Origin: Mauremys mutica | Lineage: Eukaryota > Chordata > Testudines > Geoemydidae | DNA length: 64,000 bases | Direction: 5' to 3' | Assembly: GCF_020497125.1 (NCBI RefSeq) | Contig: NC_059073.1 | Location: 21,783,225 to 21,847,224, forward strand | Shown: positions 34,237 to 45,561 of the stretch, in pieces | How the letters are laid out: each line of letters begins with the position of its first letter | Numbering within the stretch: position 1 is the first letter of the stretch | Notes under the pieces: model-generated | Told to the model about the DNA's origin: nothing | The model's database searches: none | What the model saw: the letters and a program-made list of their open reading frames with translations, nothing else | Position numbers and translations under genes: made by a program

Positions 34237-34494
34237 GGGTATGTCGACATGGCAAAAACAAAAAAACCCACTTGCAGCAGCAAGTCTCAGAGCCCACATT
34301 ATGGCGCTAAAAGTAGCTATGTAGATGTTCTGGCTCAGGAGCCCAAGAAGTGTGGTGGGAATCAGAGCCCAAGCCAGAACATCTACATGTCTATTTTTAG
34401 CACCGCAGCATGAGCCCAAGTTTGTAGACCCAGGCTCTGAGATGTGCAGTCACGGGCTTGGGGGTGGGGGGGCGTTGGCTGTGTTAACATACCC
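34237..34494 (+). mobile_element. Harbinger-like MITE (258 bp)
   Basis: The ends GGGTATGTCGACATGGCAAA and GGCTGTGTTAACATACCC are inverted, flanked by TTT/TTA. The interior is palindromic: GTAGATGTTCTGGCTCAGGA against AGCCAGAACATCTACATG. Confidence 0.7.
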
Positions 34495-34571
34495 TTAGGT
34501 CCCAATTCAGCACACCCTTACCCACACAGGATGTTCTTAGTATGCAAGTGACCCATTGCTTCCTACATTGA

Positions 34572-34970
34572 ACTTATGTCTACACTGCATACTAAGCCCA
34601 GGCTCTGACTCAGGTTTAAGTCCAAGCTTCCCTTCAGTCCACACACAAATCAGTCTGACTCGGGTCAGCAAGCACTCAAGACCTCGGTCATAGGATCCTG
34701 CTAGAGGGTAGGTCAGAGCTAGAGTCCTTCTGCGACTCGGGTCCAAGCCCTGTCATTTTGCAGTGTGGACACAGGTCAAGCCACAGACCCAAGTCAGAAG
34801 GTCTGCATAGTGCAGTATGGACACGTAAGCGCAGCTGAAAGACACGGGTCCAGCAATTGTAAACCTGAGTTTACAATGCAGTGTGGATGCTCAAGCACAG
34901 GCTTGGAAACAGCAAGTCCACAAGCCCAGGTCCCACAGACCAGGGCTTAGCGTGCAATGCAGACATACCC
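34572..34970 (+). mobile_element. Harbinger-like MITE with internal GTGGACAC repeats (0.4 kb)
   Basis: The ends ACTTATGTCTACACTGCATA and CGTGCAATGCAGACATACCC are inverted; TGA/AGA flank it. Inside, units with GCAGTGTGGACAC / GCAGTATGGACAC / GCAGTGTGGATGC repeat at about 34761, 34812 and 34879. Confidence 0.65.
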
Positions 34971-35208
34971 AGAAACTCAAAGTCAGCTGTGTTCAAGAAG
35001 CCCAATGGGTGGTGAATCTTCAGACCAACTTCAGTAATTAATTGCCTTATGTGGGGGTGCTAAAGTGGCTCAGCTCTTTGTCACCTGATGGAATGATCTA
35101 GTAAGGAACCATGTTCCCCGCTATGCAGTGCGCATTGCCCAAAGCAAATGAAAACTATCCCCCGCCTCCTGCAATATTTACAAGGCCATTTCCTGACAAC
35201 TTCTCTCA

Positions 35209-35333
35209 GGGTCTACATGGCCACTGTTCATAGCGTAAAGACTGAGTAAGCACATCAAAATGTGTCGCATATACATCGCCATGGTCGTAAGCGTGCTATT
35301 CCAGCCCATAATAGTGCAATTGTTGTTGTACCC
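35209..35333 (+). mobile_element. Possible short Harbinger-like MITE (125 bp)
   Basis: It starts GGGTCTACATGGCCAC, ends TTGTTGTACCC and has TCA on both sides (35206-35208 and 35334-35336). The inverted ends match only for the first few bases. Confidence 0.4.
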
Positions 35334-35336
35334 TCA

Positions 35337-36219
35337 CCCTCTTTGTAAATTATCCCCTAGGCTGAGTTTCCCCTGGATAAAGGCTTCCAGAACTTAATTC
35401 CGTCTTTTTTTTTATAAGCTCACAAATGTTTAAAAGAGAAGTCACATATTTTATGATCACTAAAAGTGTCATTACCCTTTGAGGTCTATAGCTGAGACAG
35501 CAAATTTCTGGTCATCTATTTATTTTACAAGTTTCAGCTTTCCAATGATTCCCCTTCTCCTCCACTTTAGTGTTAACATTTTTTTCTACCTGCTAAAATC
35601 AATAGCTGCAGTCTCGGTGAAGCAGCCGCAGAGAGAAAGAATATGCTAGAGGTCACATTGGACTAGGTAGCACAGACAGGGCCTGAGTCTATGAGCCAGA
35701 TTCTCAGCTGGTGTAAATCAGCATAGCTCCACTGGCTGAGTAACTGCTATTATATCTTTTTCATGTGGCTAAGCTTGCATCCAAGCAGAGATGCCCTAAA
35801 TACCCTGGCCCATATCTGGAGATATTTTTCACAACATCAGAAGGTGTCTGCATTACTGTCAAATTCTGAAATGTTTCATTGAATTGCATCCGCCTAGATT
35901 GCCCAATTGCTTCAATTACATATGGTATTCTTCATTTCTCATCCCTACACTGCTGTGTAGACTTCTTGGCTCTGCTGTGTTCTACCCCAAACTTGGCTGC
36001 ATTTTAGCAATGGGTAAGGAGCACATGTGTAGGACTAGGAAGAGCTCCACAGCTTGCAAACAGCATTATTTAAATTGATCTAGAGTGGATACCCATAAGT
36101 AGCTAATATCTGGCAATAATTACTATACAGTTTCCACAGTTGTTTTAGTCTCTAAGCACAGGGGGATGTGAGGTATTTCAGATGCCACTATGGAAAATGT
36201 TGGTTTTTTAAATGGTGAG
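35337..36219. other. Unassigned AT-rich sequence
   Basis: 35695-35745 (GAGCCAGATTCTCAGCTGGT, then GTAAATCAGCATAGCTCCAC) is a dispersed amniote-type short repeat. No gene. Confidence 0.4.
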
Positions 36220-36480
36220 TAGAATTATTTGTATTGTGGTAGCACGCCCTGTTCATGGACCAGAACCCCATCATGCTAGGCACTGTGCTAACAGAACAAA
36301 GAGACGAATCTATTCTATATAGTTCTTATATCATGCTCACCACAGTAGTGTCTGAGAGCTTTCCACTGAGCAATGTGATTAGATCTGTTCATGGTCCCTT
36401 CCCTAAAGAGCTTATCCAAGTATGAGACAAGAGACAAGTAGATAACAGACAGGCAGGGGAGCACAAGAATTTCAAGAGTG
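36220..36480 (-). repeat. L2-tailed SINE, interrupted or rearranged
   Basis: AACCCCATCATGCTAGGCAC, then a foreign segment (36305-36395), then GTCCCTTCCCTAAAGAGCTT and GACAAGTAGATAACAGAC. It is the reverse complement of the tail at 40068-40164. Confidence 0.55.
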
Positions 36481-37155
36481 ACTAATGATTTTGGATGCCC
36501 AACTTGAGACACTTTAAAGGAGGGTGGTTTTCCAAGTGTGGGTACTCTGCCCTTAAAGAAAATCAGGCTCCTTGAAAGTGTCACATGTTTAGCACCAAAA
36601 AATCACTTTAAAAAACTTGGCAACTACACACAATAGTTTCACGAACACAATACAATCTCTTTAAGAGTTTCCCAGACCCCTTCACTATAGGACCACAATA
36701 TATTCTAGTTTTCCTTCCAATTGCTCACAGACATTTCCAACCAGTATCACAACACTGTTTTTCCAGTGCTGCTCTCCAGGAGGTACACGGAACTGGAGTC
36801 ATCCTTGTGCAGTGCTCTGCAAACACCTGATTTTAGACTGAGCTGCCCTCTCTTAGAGGAAAAGCCAGATCTCCTCCTCCTGTGGTGCAAGTGGGGTGGT
36901 GCTGCCATGTGGCAGTGCAGGACACACCGAGAACATATTCAGATTTAACACCTCCTGCATGTCGGGGAGGGCAGGATGAGCCAGGGTAGGCTGAGGCCGT
37001 ACTCAGTGAATCCATGAGGTTGCAGGTCCAACAGCTATTCCTTTGTGACTGCTGGTGAGGAAAAGAGATGGACAACAGCTGTTACGGCTACTGCATCCCA
37101 CAACCTCCTGTAGTGGCTCCAGTGAGTATTTCAAACCCACAGTCTAACAGGATCT
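36481..37155. other. Unassigned sequence
   Basis: The frames at 36721-37075 have no recognisable domain. Confidence 0.4.
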
Positions 37156-37234
37156 GACTCTGATCCAAAGCCCACTGAAGTCTATGGAAAGGCAGCTATC
37201 CAATTAACTTCAATGGGCCCTGGATAGGGCTCTT
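37156..37234. repeat. Short palindromic dispersed repeat
   Basis: TGATCCAAAGCCCACTGAAG pairs with AACTTCAATGGGCCCTGGAT. Same family as at 28890. Confidence 0.6.
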
Positions 37235-38613
37235 AGAGGAGTTCAAGAGTTGCTTCTGAAAGTAACCACTTCTCTCCCTTGGACATGGGACAAGTTGAGC
37301 TACTGGGAATTGCTTTTCCTGGTTGTCTCCAGGGGAGGAATGGCCATTAACTGTATGGTTCATAGGAGGCAGATAAGTTTAAAAGATCTGCTCTCATATT
37401 TTCAGAATGAAATATTGCCACTATTACAACTCAAATAGCTAAGACAACCTAGCTTCTATTTTAAAACAGGCTGCGAACAGCAGTTCTGCTGTGCACCGCA
37501 TTAAGCTCATTGCATTTTCTACTAAGTAGCTTTCTCTTGGGGCTCATTGGTACTTCCTTGGCTCCATGCATCAGTGACTGATGTTTAAGAATATCTGGCA
37601 CTGTCTGTAGTTCTTTAGCTGAAGGGGCAGTTGCACTTGGCTCAGACTATCATGTCAGCCTCAGTTCCCTTCACCTCTGGAGCTGAACTTGTGTTATAAA
37701 AATACCATAGTAGCAGCTACCATCAGGCAAATCTTCACCTTCTGTGTCAATCAGATCATTCTGCAGGCTGCCTCTGCATTTTTATTTCCAGTGCAGGTTG
37801 GGGAAAGGAAATAACTAGCTCAGCTGTTTTTGTCTGTAGGCATTTACGCTGGTAAGACTCAGCTGTACAAATCTGCCAAGTGTAAGAATCTCAGTATTTT
37901 TACTCCCATGATAAAACCTTCCACTCTGACTTTGTTTCAGTGGTTTGTTATATTTAAAACCTTTCTTTGCATCTGGGGAACTGCTTGATATCAACTGCCA
38001 AAGAAATGGGAAATCAATACAAAAAATTCCAAGTTTACAGGATTAGCTTTAACCCAAACCTGAATCTACAAATCAGGATGGATAGATGAAGATTTGAATG
38101 CGTGGGAGGGGTTCTCCATTGGGAGATCAACATTGAAGAGTAAAATGCAGCTGTCCCCAACAGGCTGTGTTGCTAAGAGCTGGCATTTCCACTCTTCAAG
38201 AGGGAGGGAAGTGTTGACGCGTCCCCTTATAGTAGCCTTTGCTGATTAATCAATGCAATGACATTGAAGCTGGCTCCAGCGGGAAATAATTGCTGTCCCT
38301 CTCAGACACAATATAGAAATAAGATGCCATGACAACAGTTTTGAAAGGCGGGTGAGAGAATCCAGATCAAAGATCAACATCTGATAGGTAAAACACTCAC
38401 TCAAAGAAGGGTTCGAGCAGCGAGGTTCCCCTAGGAAAAGACAGAGAATGAGATAAAAGGGAGGAAACACCTTTTTACGAAAGATCAGATCTGGAAAGGA
38501 GGAAATGTTTAAACTACAGCTGGGCTCAAATCAGAGTTTGGACCTGATTTTGAATTTCTCCAAAGTTTTGAGGGGGTGGGGGACGTAAGAGGATAAGATA
38601 CTCATGAGAGGAA
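37235..38613. other. Unassigned sequence
   Basis: No gene or clear repeat. Confidence 0.4.
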
Positions 38614-38716
38614 GGGTGGTTATGGGGTTAAGGCTCTGTCCTGGAACTCAGAAGCCCTGGGTCCAAGCCCTGGCTCTGCTAGCCACTTTCTGTGTGTGAC
38701 CTCGCACAAATCACGT
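38614..38716 (+). repeat. MIR-like SINE head, cut by a MITE
   Basis: GGTTAAGGCTCTGTCCTGGA, CCTGGGTCCAAGCCCTGGCT and GTGTGACCTCGCACAAATCA follow the MIR order. The copy stops where a TCTACA-type MITE begins. Confidence 0.65.
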
Positions 38717-38717
38717 A

Positions 38718-38860
38718 GAGCTTGTCTACATGGTATCAGCAAACCGCACTAGAGGGCCGTGATTTGCAGAGTGCTCTAACTGCTTTGGGTAGACCCTGCT
38801 GGTGTGCTCTAAAGGCTACTTCGGTTGCATTAACATAGTCCTGTTTCAAACCCAACACAT
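38718..38860 (+). mobile_element. Harbinger-like MITE, half copy
   Basis: GAGCTTGTCTACATGG, CCGCACTAGAGGGCCGTGAT and GGGTAGACCCTGCTGGTGTG form one arm. The mirror arm is absent. Confidence 0.55.
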
Positions 38861-39941
38861 AGTATGGACCTCCCCTTCTTTGCCCTCCCCAGTACTCAGG
38901 ATGGGCTATAAAGCTCATTGTGGGCTAATTTATATGCTTAAACACCATGCTGGAAGTTGTGCTCAACAGAGCAGGTGAAAATAGTGTGTGGCAGGTTGCA
39001 GGGGGGTGGGGTGCAAGGGGGGTGTCGCCTACCCATAGATGGAAAGTAGGCAGGGATGTGGGGACACAGCCAAGGTTTGTCTTGCACTGATAAGTGAGAA
39101 TGTCCCGAGTTTCTAAGAAAAAAGAAACCAGCACTGCTCTTAAGGGAAATATACTGTCAGCCTTAACTACCTTAATTATGTTTCTTGTCTGGGAATAAAT
39201 ACAGGGGTTTGAACAGTATGCAAAGCTATCAACATGCCAGAAGCAACTGCAGTCCCTAACAAACAGTTTCCCCTGACTCATATTTCCAGCAGGCAAATGA
39301 AAGCAGACCAAAGCAAATCACTGTGATCATGAAAATATATGGCACAGAGATCAGGGAACTGAACGGCACAGTTTACATGGGAAAGTGAATCTGATTTCCA
39401 TCAGCATAATGAGAATTGGTTCTCATGCTGTACTAATAATGCAGACATTAGCCAGAAAGATAAATATGCTCATACCTGGGGATAAATTCAATTGTTTTAC
39501 ATTGCCACTGTCCTTATGTCACCCAGAAATTTGACTTTTTATCTGCCTGTTTGGGACCAGGACTAGAATGGACCATTGAGCTACTCTAGATCAGCTGTAC
39601 CTCTCAGGACCCCATGGACAGAAGGCAAAACAAAGGTATCTTCTGAGAAAGAACCAATGTTAAGGCCCCTACTATGCATCACTTGGTAAAATCTGAAGGA
39701 AGGGAGCCAAAGGACTCAGGAAATAGTGGAAGCATCCTCTGGATGAGTTTTCATCCAGATACCCCCACAGTGGTATCTGTGAAGGGGAGAGAAGGGGAGT
39801 CAGGGGAATCCAGGTGTGGCCGCTAATAGACAGGATCACCTGGGCACCATAGATAAAGAAAGCTCACACCCCACGCAAATGGCTGAGAGTCTAATATAGA
39901 CAGGGCTATTTCCCCTTTTCTATATAAGGATTGGATCCGAA
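38861..39941. other. Unassigned sequence
   Basis: The 128-codon minus frame (38925-39311) has no recognisable domain. Confidence 0.4.
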
Positions 39942-40445
39942 AGGTAGTATGGTCCAGTGGTTAGTTCACTGCACAGGGCCTGAGCAGAATGGTTCAGTTC
40001 CTGGGGCCGCGTGACCTTAGATGAGTCCCTTCACCTCTCTGTTTCCCATCCTACCTTTTGTCTTGTCTATTTAGACTCTAAGCTCTTTGTGGCAGGGGTT
40101 TCTGTCACTGTTTGTATACACAGTGCCTAGCACAAAGGAGCTCTGGACTCAGCTGGGGCCTCTCGGGATACCCCTACACAGCACTTTGGAGCAAGTCTCC
40201 TAGCTCAGGTCAACAGACTTGGCCTAGTGGGGCTCACGCGTGCACTCTAAAAACAGCTCTCTCGACAGTGCTTTGAAGTTGGAGCTGGAGCTCTGGCTCT
40301 GAAGCCCATCGCTCTCCTTAGACTTCAGAGCCTGAGCTGCAACTTCAAATCGCCGTCTTCAGAACAGCTGGGCTGGGAGGCTCATTCCTGCTCAGTCCAA
40401 AATGCTGTGTAGCTCTACCCTAAGTGCCACTGTCATACAAAAGAC
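39942..40445 (+). mobile_element. tRNA-derived SINE with L2-like tail, split by a MITE
   Basis: The head GGTAGTATGGTCCAGTGGTT resembles a Pol III A-box region, and GGTTCAGTTCC (39991-40001) is a B-box-like site. The middle is GTGACCTTAGATGAGTCCCT. The tail ACTCTAAGCTCTTTGTGGCA and ACAGTGCCTAGCACAAAGG leads to GGGGCCTCT. The last GTGCCACTGTCATACAA (from 40424) follows the MITE at 40165-40420. Confidence 0.75.
40165..40420 (+). mobile_element. Harbinger-like MITE inside a SINE
   Basis: The ends GGGATACCCCTACACAGCAC and TGCTGTGTAGCTCTACCC are inverted. The interior GAAGTTGGAGCTGGAGCTCT mirrors AGAGCCTGAGCTGCAACTTC. It interrupts the SINE tail between CCTCT and AAGTGCCAC. Confidence 0.7.
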
Positions 40446-40530
40446 ACACAGACCAAGTGACTTGCCCAAGGTCTCAGAGGAAATCCATGGCAGAGCTGGG
40501 AACTGAACCCATCTCTCCCACATCCTAGGG
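40446..40530 (-). repeat. MIR-like SINE fragment
   Basis: AAGTGACTTGCCCAAGGTCT, then CATGGCAGAGCTGGGAACTG and AACCCA, is the reverse complement of the MIR core and head. Confidence 0.7.
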
Positions 40531-41457
40531 TAAGTCCCAAATCACCAGCTCATCCTGTCAGAGACACCAGCTAGCTCCCTCACCTCTAGCTTTGAATAGT
40601 GCACTCCTCGCCACAGTAAACCTGATGCATCTCACATGTCAATTTAAGCCAACTCCTGAGTTGATTCGGTTTTCACTCAGTTTCCTATGTGACTTAAGAG
40701 CCCAAATTCCATTTTCAAAAGAGATTTAGCCACTTAGGAGTTTGTGAGACTTAGGTGCTCATAAAATTTACCCTTAGTTTTTATTGGAGATTTGAGTAAA
40801 AACCTCAGGATTTAGCCCGTTTGATAGCTGGGATTCCTTGTTAATTGTTGGGGGGTTGGTTCATTTTCTCCATGAAAGATTGCATCTTTTAGATCAAGAT
40901 ATGCTGATTGATCTCAGGAAAGTTTGTTAGGTGTGAGGAGCAGCAGCAGTTGTGGAGATAAAAATTCCTAAACCTTTGAGCAATTGATCCAGAGTGGAAT
41001 GAACAAAATGGCATTTCTCCAGCCTTTTAATATATATTTACGCACTTAACTCAGTCTTTTGGGATATTGGAATGTCTGTGCTGAAGTTCGCCTGAAGTTT
41101 AGAGCACTAAAATACCATTTCAGGCATAGAAGCACTTGTTTTTTTAAAGAATCTGTGAACATACGTAACTCTTTCTTGTTCAGCATTCAAATAGTTGAAA
41201 AGTTTATATACATCTCAGTCCTGCAAGGAACCACGTGCTCTCTACCCCTATTGAAGAGTACTCTCCACCTGGCACAACTGAGTCTACACTGCAGTGGATT
41301 AGGGATAATACTACTTAGCTTTCTCTGCATTTGCATCACCAGCTGAGGTCAAGGGGAGATGTGAGTAAGCCAGGGACCTGTATCTTTAGAGAGCTAGACA
41401 AATCTTGGGAGAGACTATCATTCAGATCAACCCCAATATGGCTGCCACAGACCCAGA
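40531..41457. other. Unassigned sequence
   Basis: Nothing recognised. GTCTACACTGCAGTGG at about 41283 looks like an isolated MITE end but has no partner. Confidence 0.4.
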
Positions 41458-42137
41458 TGTAAGGCCAGGCCTCAGTTTCCCCTTTTTGTCATATAAACCA
41501 GTCTAAATGAAGGCTTTGCCTCTATTGATCCCTTGTTCAGGGGAGACTTTATTGATCAACAACCACTAAATCTACATAAAGACATAGTCCAAAGCTTCTG
41601 TTTTTTCCTTACCAGGGTCTCCTGCCTCTTCCTACCCGTCAATTGTTAGCAGCCCCTCTTGCCTCTCAGACTCAGCTGCTCTGGTCCACATCCACATTGA
41701 GGTTCAGTCTGTGGTTCAATTATGCCTCTTCAGAAAGCTAACTCCTCAGTTCTCTCTTCTCTCGGGGATCTCTTTCTCTTTACCGCCTTCCTAGTCCCTT
41801 CCACAAAGCTAGATTCAGACAATTGGACTCTCTGCTCTAGGGGCAGATTCCAGCCCCCCTTTGGGAATTTAGTGCTTAGACTAACCTTCCTTCAGGGCTT
41901 AGGCCCACCACAGAGGCCTTCCCCCACAAGCAGTTTCCTCCAGCCCGCATCAACCACCGAGCTTACCTAGAGAGAGCTCCCTTTCCCTAGGGCAACTCCC
42001 TCTTTATAGTATCCTAGCAGTCTCCTAATTAAACTGCTTCAATTCTTATTAGTTAAAGGATGTCCAAAGGGCCATCAGGGGCCAGTTAGGCCTGAATTCT
42101 CTGAAGGGCCATTGGCCCCATGACAATGACCCTTACA
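41458..42137 (-). mobile_element. Probable solo LTR, minus orientation
   Basis: It is bounded by TGTAAGG and CCTTACA (7-bp inverted, TG...CA). Read on the minus strand it has ACTATAAAGAGGGAG (TATA-like, near 42010), and an AATAAAG signal follows at about 41546-41552. The 680-bp length suits an LTR. No clear target duplication and no internal genes are visible. The plus-strand open frame at 41722-41970 is incidental. Confidence 0.45.
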
Positions 42138-43369
42138 TCGCCCTGCTCACAAACCCTGGTACAGGGCCGTGGCAGTGGCAGTAGGGGCCATCCCTGCAGT
42201 GAAAGCTGGCATGGAGATTCTGGGCAGCTCTGGACTGTGAAGCCGCCCATAGGCAGCCTCAGGAGACTGCAGTAAGTTAGAGCAGCACCTGGTTGCTCTA
42301 ATTTCTGCCTGAGATTGTTTCAGTCCCTGGAACACCCCAGAATATAGTGGACAGAGAAGTAGTTTAAGGCTATCGTTGCTTACACATTCTGTGCTACACC
42401 TTCAGAAGCTGCAGCACAGAATCTCAAGCATTAATTAATCGATCACCACAACAGGAGGTCAGCAAGCATTATTGGCCACCTTTTACCAATGGGTAAAGCA
42501 AGGCACTGATGCTACGTGACCATGCAAGAATCAGAAGTAGTACTCACCACTGCCTGGCTGTTAGTCTTGTATTTAAGCGAACAGGCCAACATCTGCCTGT
42601 AGCATCAAGGATTTATCCACATGGCTCTGATTGTCATGTTCAAGGTAAAGATGTGCTGCAAAAGGAAAAATGATTACCTTAACACTGGAAATCTGATTAG
42701 TGCAAGATGAGCCATGCTGACTCCATATTTGCTCGCGATGATCTTATTTAAACTCATTAGGCCTCCCTGCATTGTTCAGTGGGCTGATCATTCCAGACAG
42801 GAGACATGCAAAGAGCCCCAATCAATATGTTTGTTTTGATAGTGGATGTACCTATAATTTTGCCATTGTATTGGACTCATATGCTAATGTCTAGGTTCGG
42901 TTTCAGATTTTCTTTAGCTTCACAGAGGTCAGCAGAAATGGGGGCTCCTAGCTCAAATAGTAAAAGGTGGGGAAAGATTTCTATTATCCGGTGGATGCAC
43001 CAAATATTATATGGTAAATTACAGTCTATCCAATTGCACCATTAATAGTTAACTGAGCCCGTGTACCTAAAAGGTTGCAGCCGCATTGTTTACCCGCATC
43101 TGTTCAAGCAGCACAATAACATCTGAATTCTGAATGGGAAAATGTTGACCTCTTTCAGTGGTGACGCTGTGTCACGCTGCAGCTCTTTTCCAGTTGAACT
43201 AATGTTCTGGGTGCTGGCATGGAGAGCACGTGCCTGCGGGTGAAATTTTCCAAGCCACGAGCCATTTCTTAGCATGCTTTCCCTCTCTCTCCCCAATCAA
43301 AATGTAATCCTTCCATTGAATGCAGAAACCCTTACAGCTATCATGCTTTTCATTACGTCTCTGTGATAT
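42138..43369. other. Unassigned, with a weak MIR piece
   Basis: About 42475-42535 (TTTTACCAATGGGTAAAGCA, then AGGCACTGATGC, then GTGACCATGCAAG) resembles a reverse-strand MIR core. No gene. Confidence 0.4.
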
Positions 43370-43530
43370 TAGAGTCATTGAGTTTAAGGCCAGAAGGGAC
43401 TACCAGCTAGATCATCTAGTCTGACCTTCTGTGTCTCACAGGCCACCAACATCATCCAGCACCTACACACTAAATCCAACAACTGAAATTAGACCAAAGT
43501 ATTACAGCCCAGTATTGTCTAGGAACTGTG
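43370..43530 (-). mobile_element. CR1-type LINE 3' fragment
   Basis: AAGGCCAGAAGGGACTACCA, then GATCATCTAGTCTGACCTTC, is the reverse complement of a CR1 3' end (compare 12890-12945). It is followed by CAGGCCACCAACATCATCCA, which I know to follow it in related copies. Confidence 0.65.
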
Positions 43531-44086
43531 CAATCCGCCTGCTAGCACCTGTCAAGTTGTTTTATTTGCTTTGGAGTTTTGTTTAGGGTGAGATTTGGGT
43601 TTTTACTACTGATCAATATGGCAGAGAAAGGAAGAGCAAAGCTTTACAGTTGGTAAATGTAAAAAGTAATCCTGACCAATGAATTGGCAGAAAAGACCTG
43701 AATTAATGAGTGAGCTAGACAAGGGCATGATGAGAGCCAGGAGTCAGGGAAACATGGAGACATTCTGCAAATCTAATGAACACAAATAACAGTTTAGCAT
43801 TGCTAAACTGTCTTCTGTGTGACCTAAAGGATAGTTACACAAAGCCTTTGGTTAATAGGCAGGCATATAAACACACGTCTTCCTCATCATTCATTATGTT
43901 GGCAGGTTGAAATAGTCCAGCGGTCTCATGATCAGTGACTGATGTCAATGGATGTCTCATACATACAGTTCTCTATCATTTGTTTCTTATTTAACGTACA
44001 TAGGTGTGAGCCTATGTAAAAAGCTCCAGAATAAGGTTATCATACATCAAGCAGATTCAGGAAGAATGCAGACAGATCCCTATTTG
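43531..44086. other. Unassigned sequence
   Basis: Nothing recognised. Confidence 0.4.
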
Positions 44087-44765
44087 TTAGGATTTACTAC
44101 ACTACACACTTTTGTCAACAAAACAGTGGAGGTGTACACACTACAATGCTCCTCCCGCCATCAAAACTCTCCTGCTTTGCCGACAAAATAAGACCACCTC
44201 GATGAGAGGCTTAGAGCTTTTTGCAGCAAAGTTAGATCGATAAAGCGTGAGTGCACACACTTCGTTTGTTACGTTGCTGTAACTGGCCTCCAGGAGGTAT
44301 CCCACAAGGCCCACCGTGACCGCTCTGCTCACTGTTTTGAATTCTGCTGCCCTGCATCCAGCTACACAGGCATGAAGCCCCTCCCCTTTCAAAGCCCCGG
44401 GAAGTTTTGAAACTGCTCAGCATGGACAGCTTACATAGCTACTGCCCAACTGAGTATGCCGGCTCCCTCCAGCAAATGCACTCCTGCCTGTACTACAGGG
44501 GAGGGGTGGATCTCCTTGCTCTGTGGGAGAACTCAGAGGGAATCACAGAAGCCAAACATTAACATGGAATCCTGCTCTCCACAGCAGTAGGACCACAGCG
44601 GCAGGCGGGCAGGTCAGACTGCTGCTGGGCAGGGTGGCGGCAGGGAAGAAAGAGATTCCTGCTATGCTGTGCTGTGCTGTGCAGAGCCAGGGAGGGAACT
44701 GGTGTACCGCTCTCCACTGTGAGGGGGCAGAGGAACAGGGGGACACCTGCAGTCTGTGCACCAGC

Positions 44766-44889
44766 TAGGGTGACCAGATGTCCCGATTTTATAGGGACAG
44801 TCCAGATTTTTGGGTCTTTTTCTTATATAGGCTCCTATTACCCCCCACCCCCTGTCCCGATTTTTCATATTTGCTGTCTGGTCACACTA
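44766..44889. mobile_element. hAT MITE with TAGGGTGACCAGA ends, copy 2
   Basis: The inverted ends TAGGGTGACCAGATG and GTCTGGTCACACTA are flanked by an exact GCACCAGC (44758-44765 and 44890-44897). It sits inside the larger element, so it is younger. Confidence 0.85.
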
Positions 44890-44948
44890 GCACCAGCTCA
44901 GGCCAGGTTGCTTTCAGCTGCTATCTGAACTTAAAGAGACAGTGTGCC

Positions 44949-45006
44949 TACACACTCACTCTCCCCCAACACACACACACTCTCTCTCTCTCACACACAC
45001 ACACTC
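44949..45006. repeat. Compound CA/TC microsatellite
   Basis: CACACACACACTCTCTCTCT followed by more CACACA. Confidence 0.85.
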
Positions 45007-45561
45007 TTCTGTGGGCTTCTTGTGTTAGCATTCGGCAATGTCAGTTTGGTCATATCACTGAGTGCTGCTTTAAAAAGTGATTTAAAATATGTTGCTTTTA
45101 GGGCACACACAGCAATCATTACAAGGTTCATAGCACGGTGCTGACAAGCAATGCCAGGCTTAGCACATTACAGTAACACACATCACTGTGGCTCAGTGTT
45201 AATATGCTACTTCAAGGCATCCCCCAGCCGAATAGCCCCACATGGGTCTCCTCTTATAGCCTTGTGTTCATAACACACAGCACAATACTGAACAGCAGTG
45301 CAGGATCCATGCTTTATGACAGAGATGGCTGGGTTGCAGGTTACCAGGACAGTTGAAAAGCAGCTGACAATCTAATAGGATACCCATGTGGATAGCTACC
45401 CACAGTGCACTACTCTCTGTGTCGATGCAAGAGCTGCTGGTGTGGATGTGATCCGCCAACATAAGGAACACAGTGTGGTCATGCAACAGCTGTTTAATTA
45501 TGGCAGTGGCTGTACGTCAGCGTAACTTGCGTAGACAAAACTCTTGAGTGTCAACAAGGCC

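Larger units (their letters stand above)
44090..45561 (-). mobile_element. Harbinger-like non-autonomous element, copy 2, with hAT inside
   Basis: TTA precedes it (44087-44089). CTTTTGTCAACAAAACAGTG, GCTTTTTGCAGCAAAGTTAG and CTACCCACAGTGCACTACTC match 5278-6170 in reverse. It contains GGTATCCCACAAGGCCCACC, an insertion of a 124-bp hAT (44766-44889) and a CA/TC microsatellite (44949-45006). The right end near 45561 is diverged. Confidence 0.65.

Noticed and set aside
39942..40010. Functional tRNA gene
   Set aside because: A- and B-box-like sites exist, but there is no cloverleaf or anticodon arm, and the SINE body and L2-like tail follow directly.
44761..44898. TA-flanked mariner reading of the TAGGGTGACC element
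   Set aside because: Both copies have exact 8-bp direct repeats outside the TA, which fits hAT rather than Tc1/mariner.
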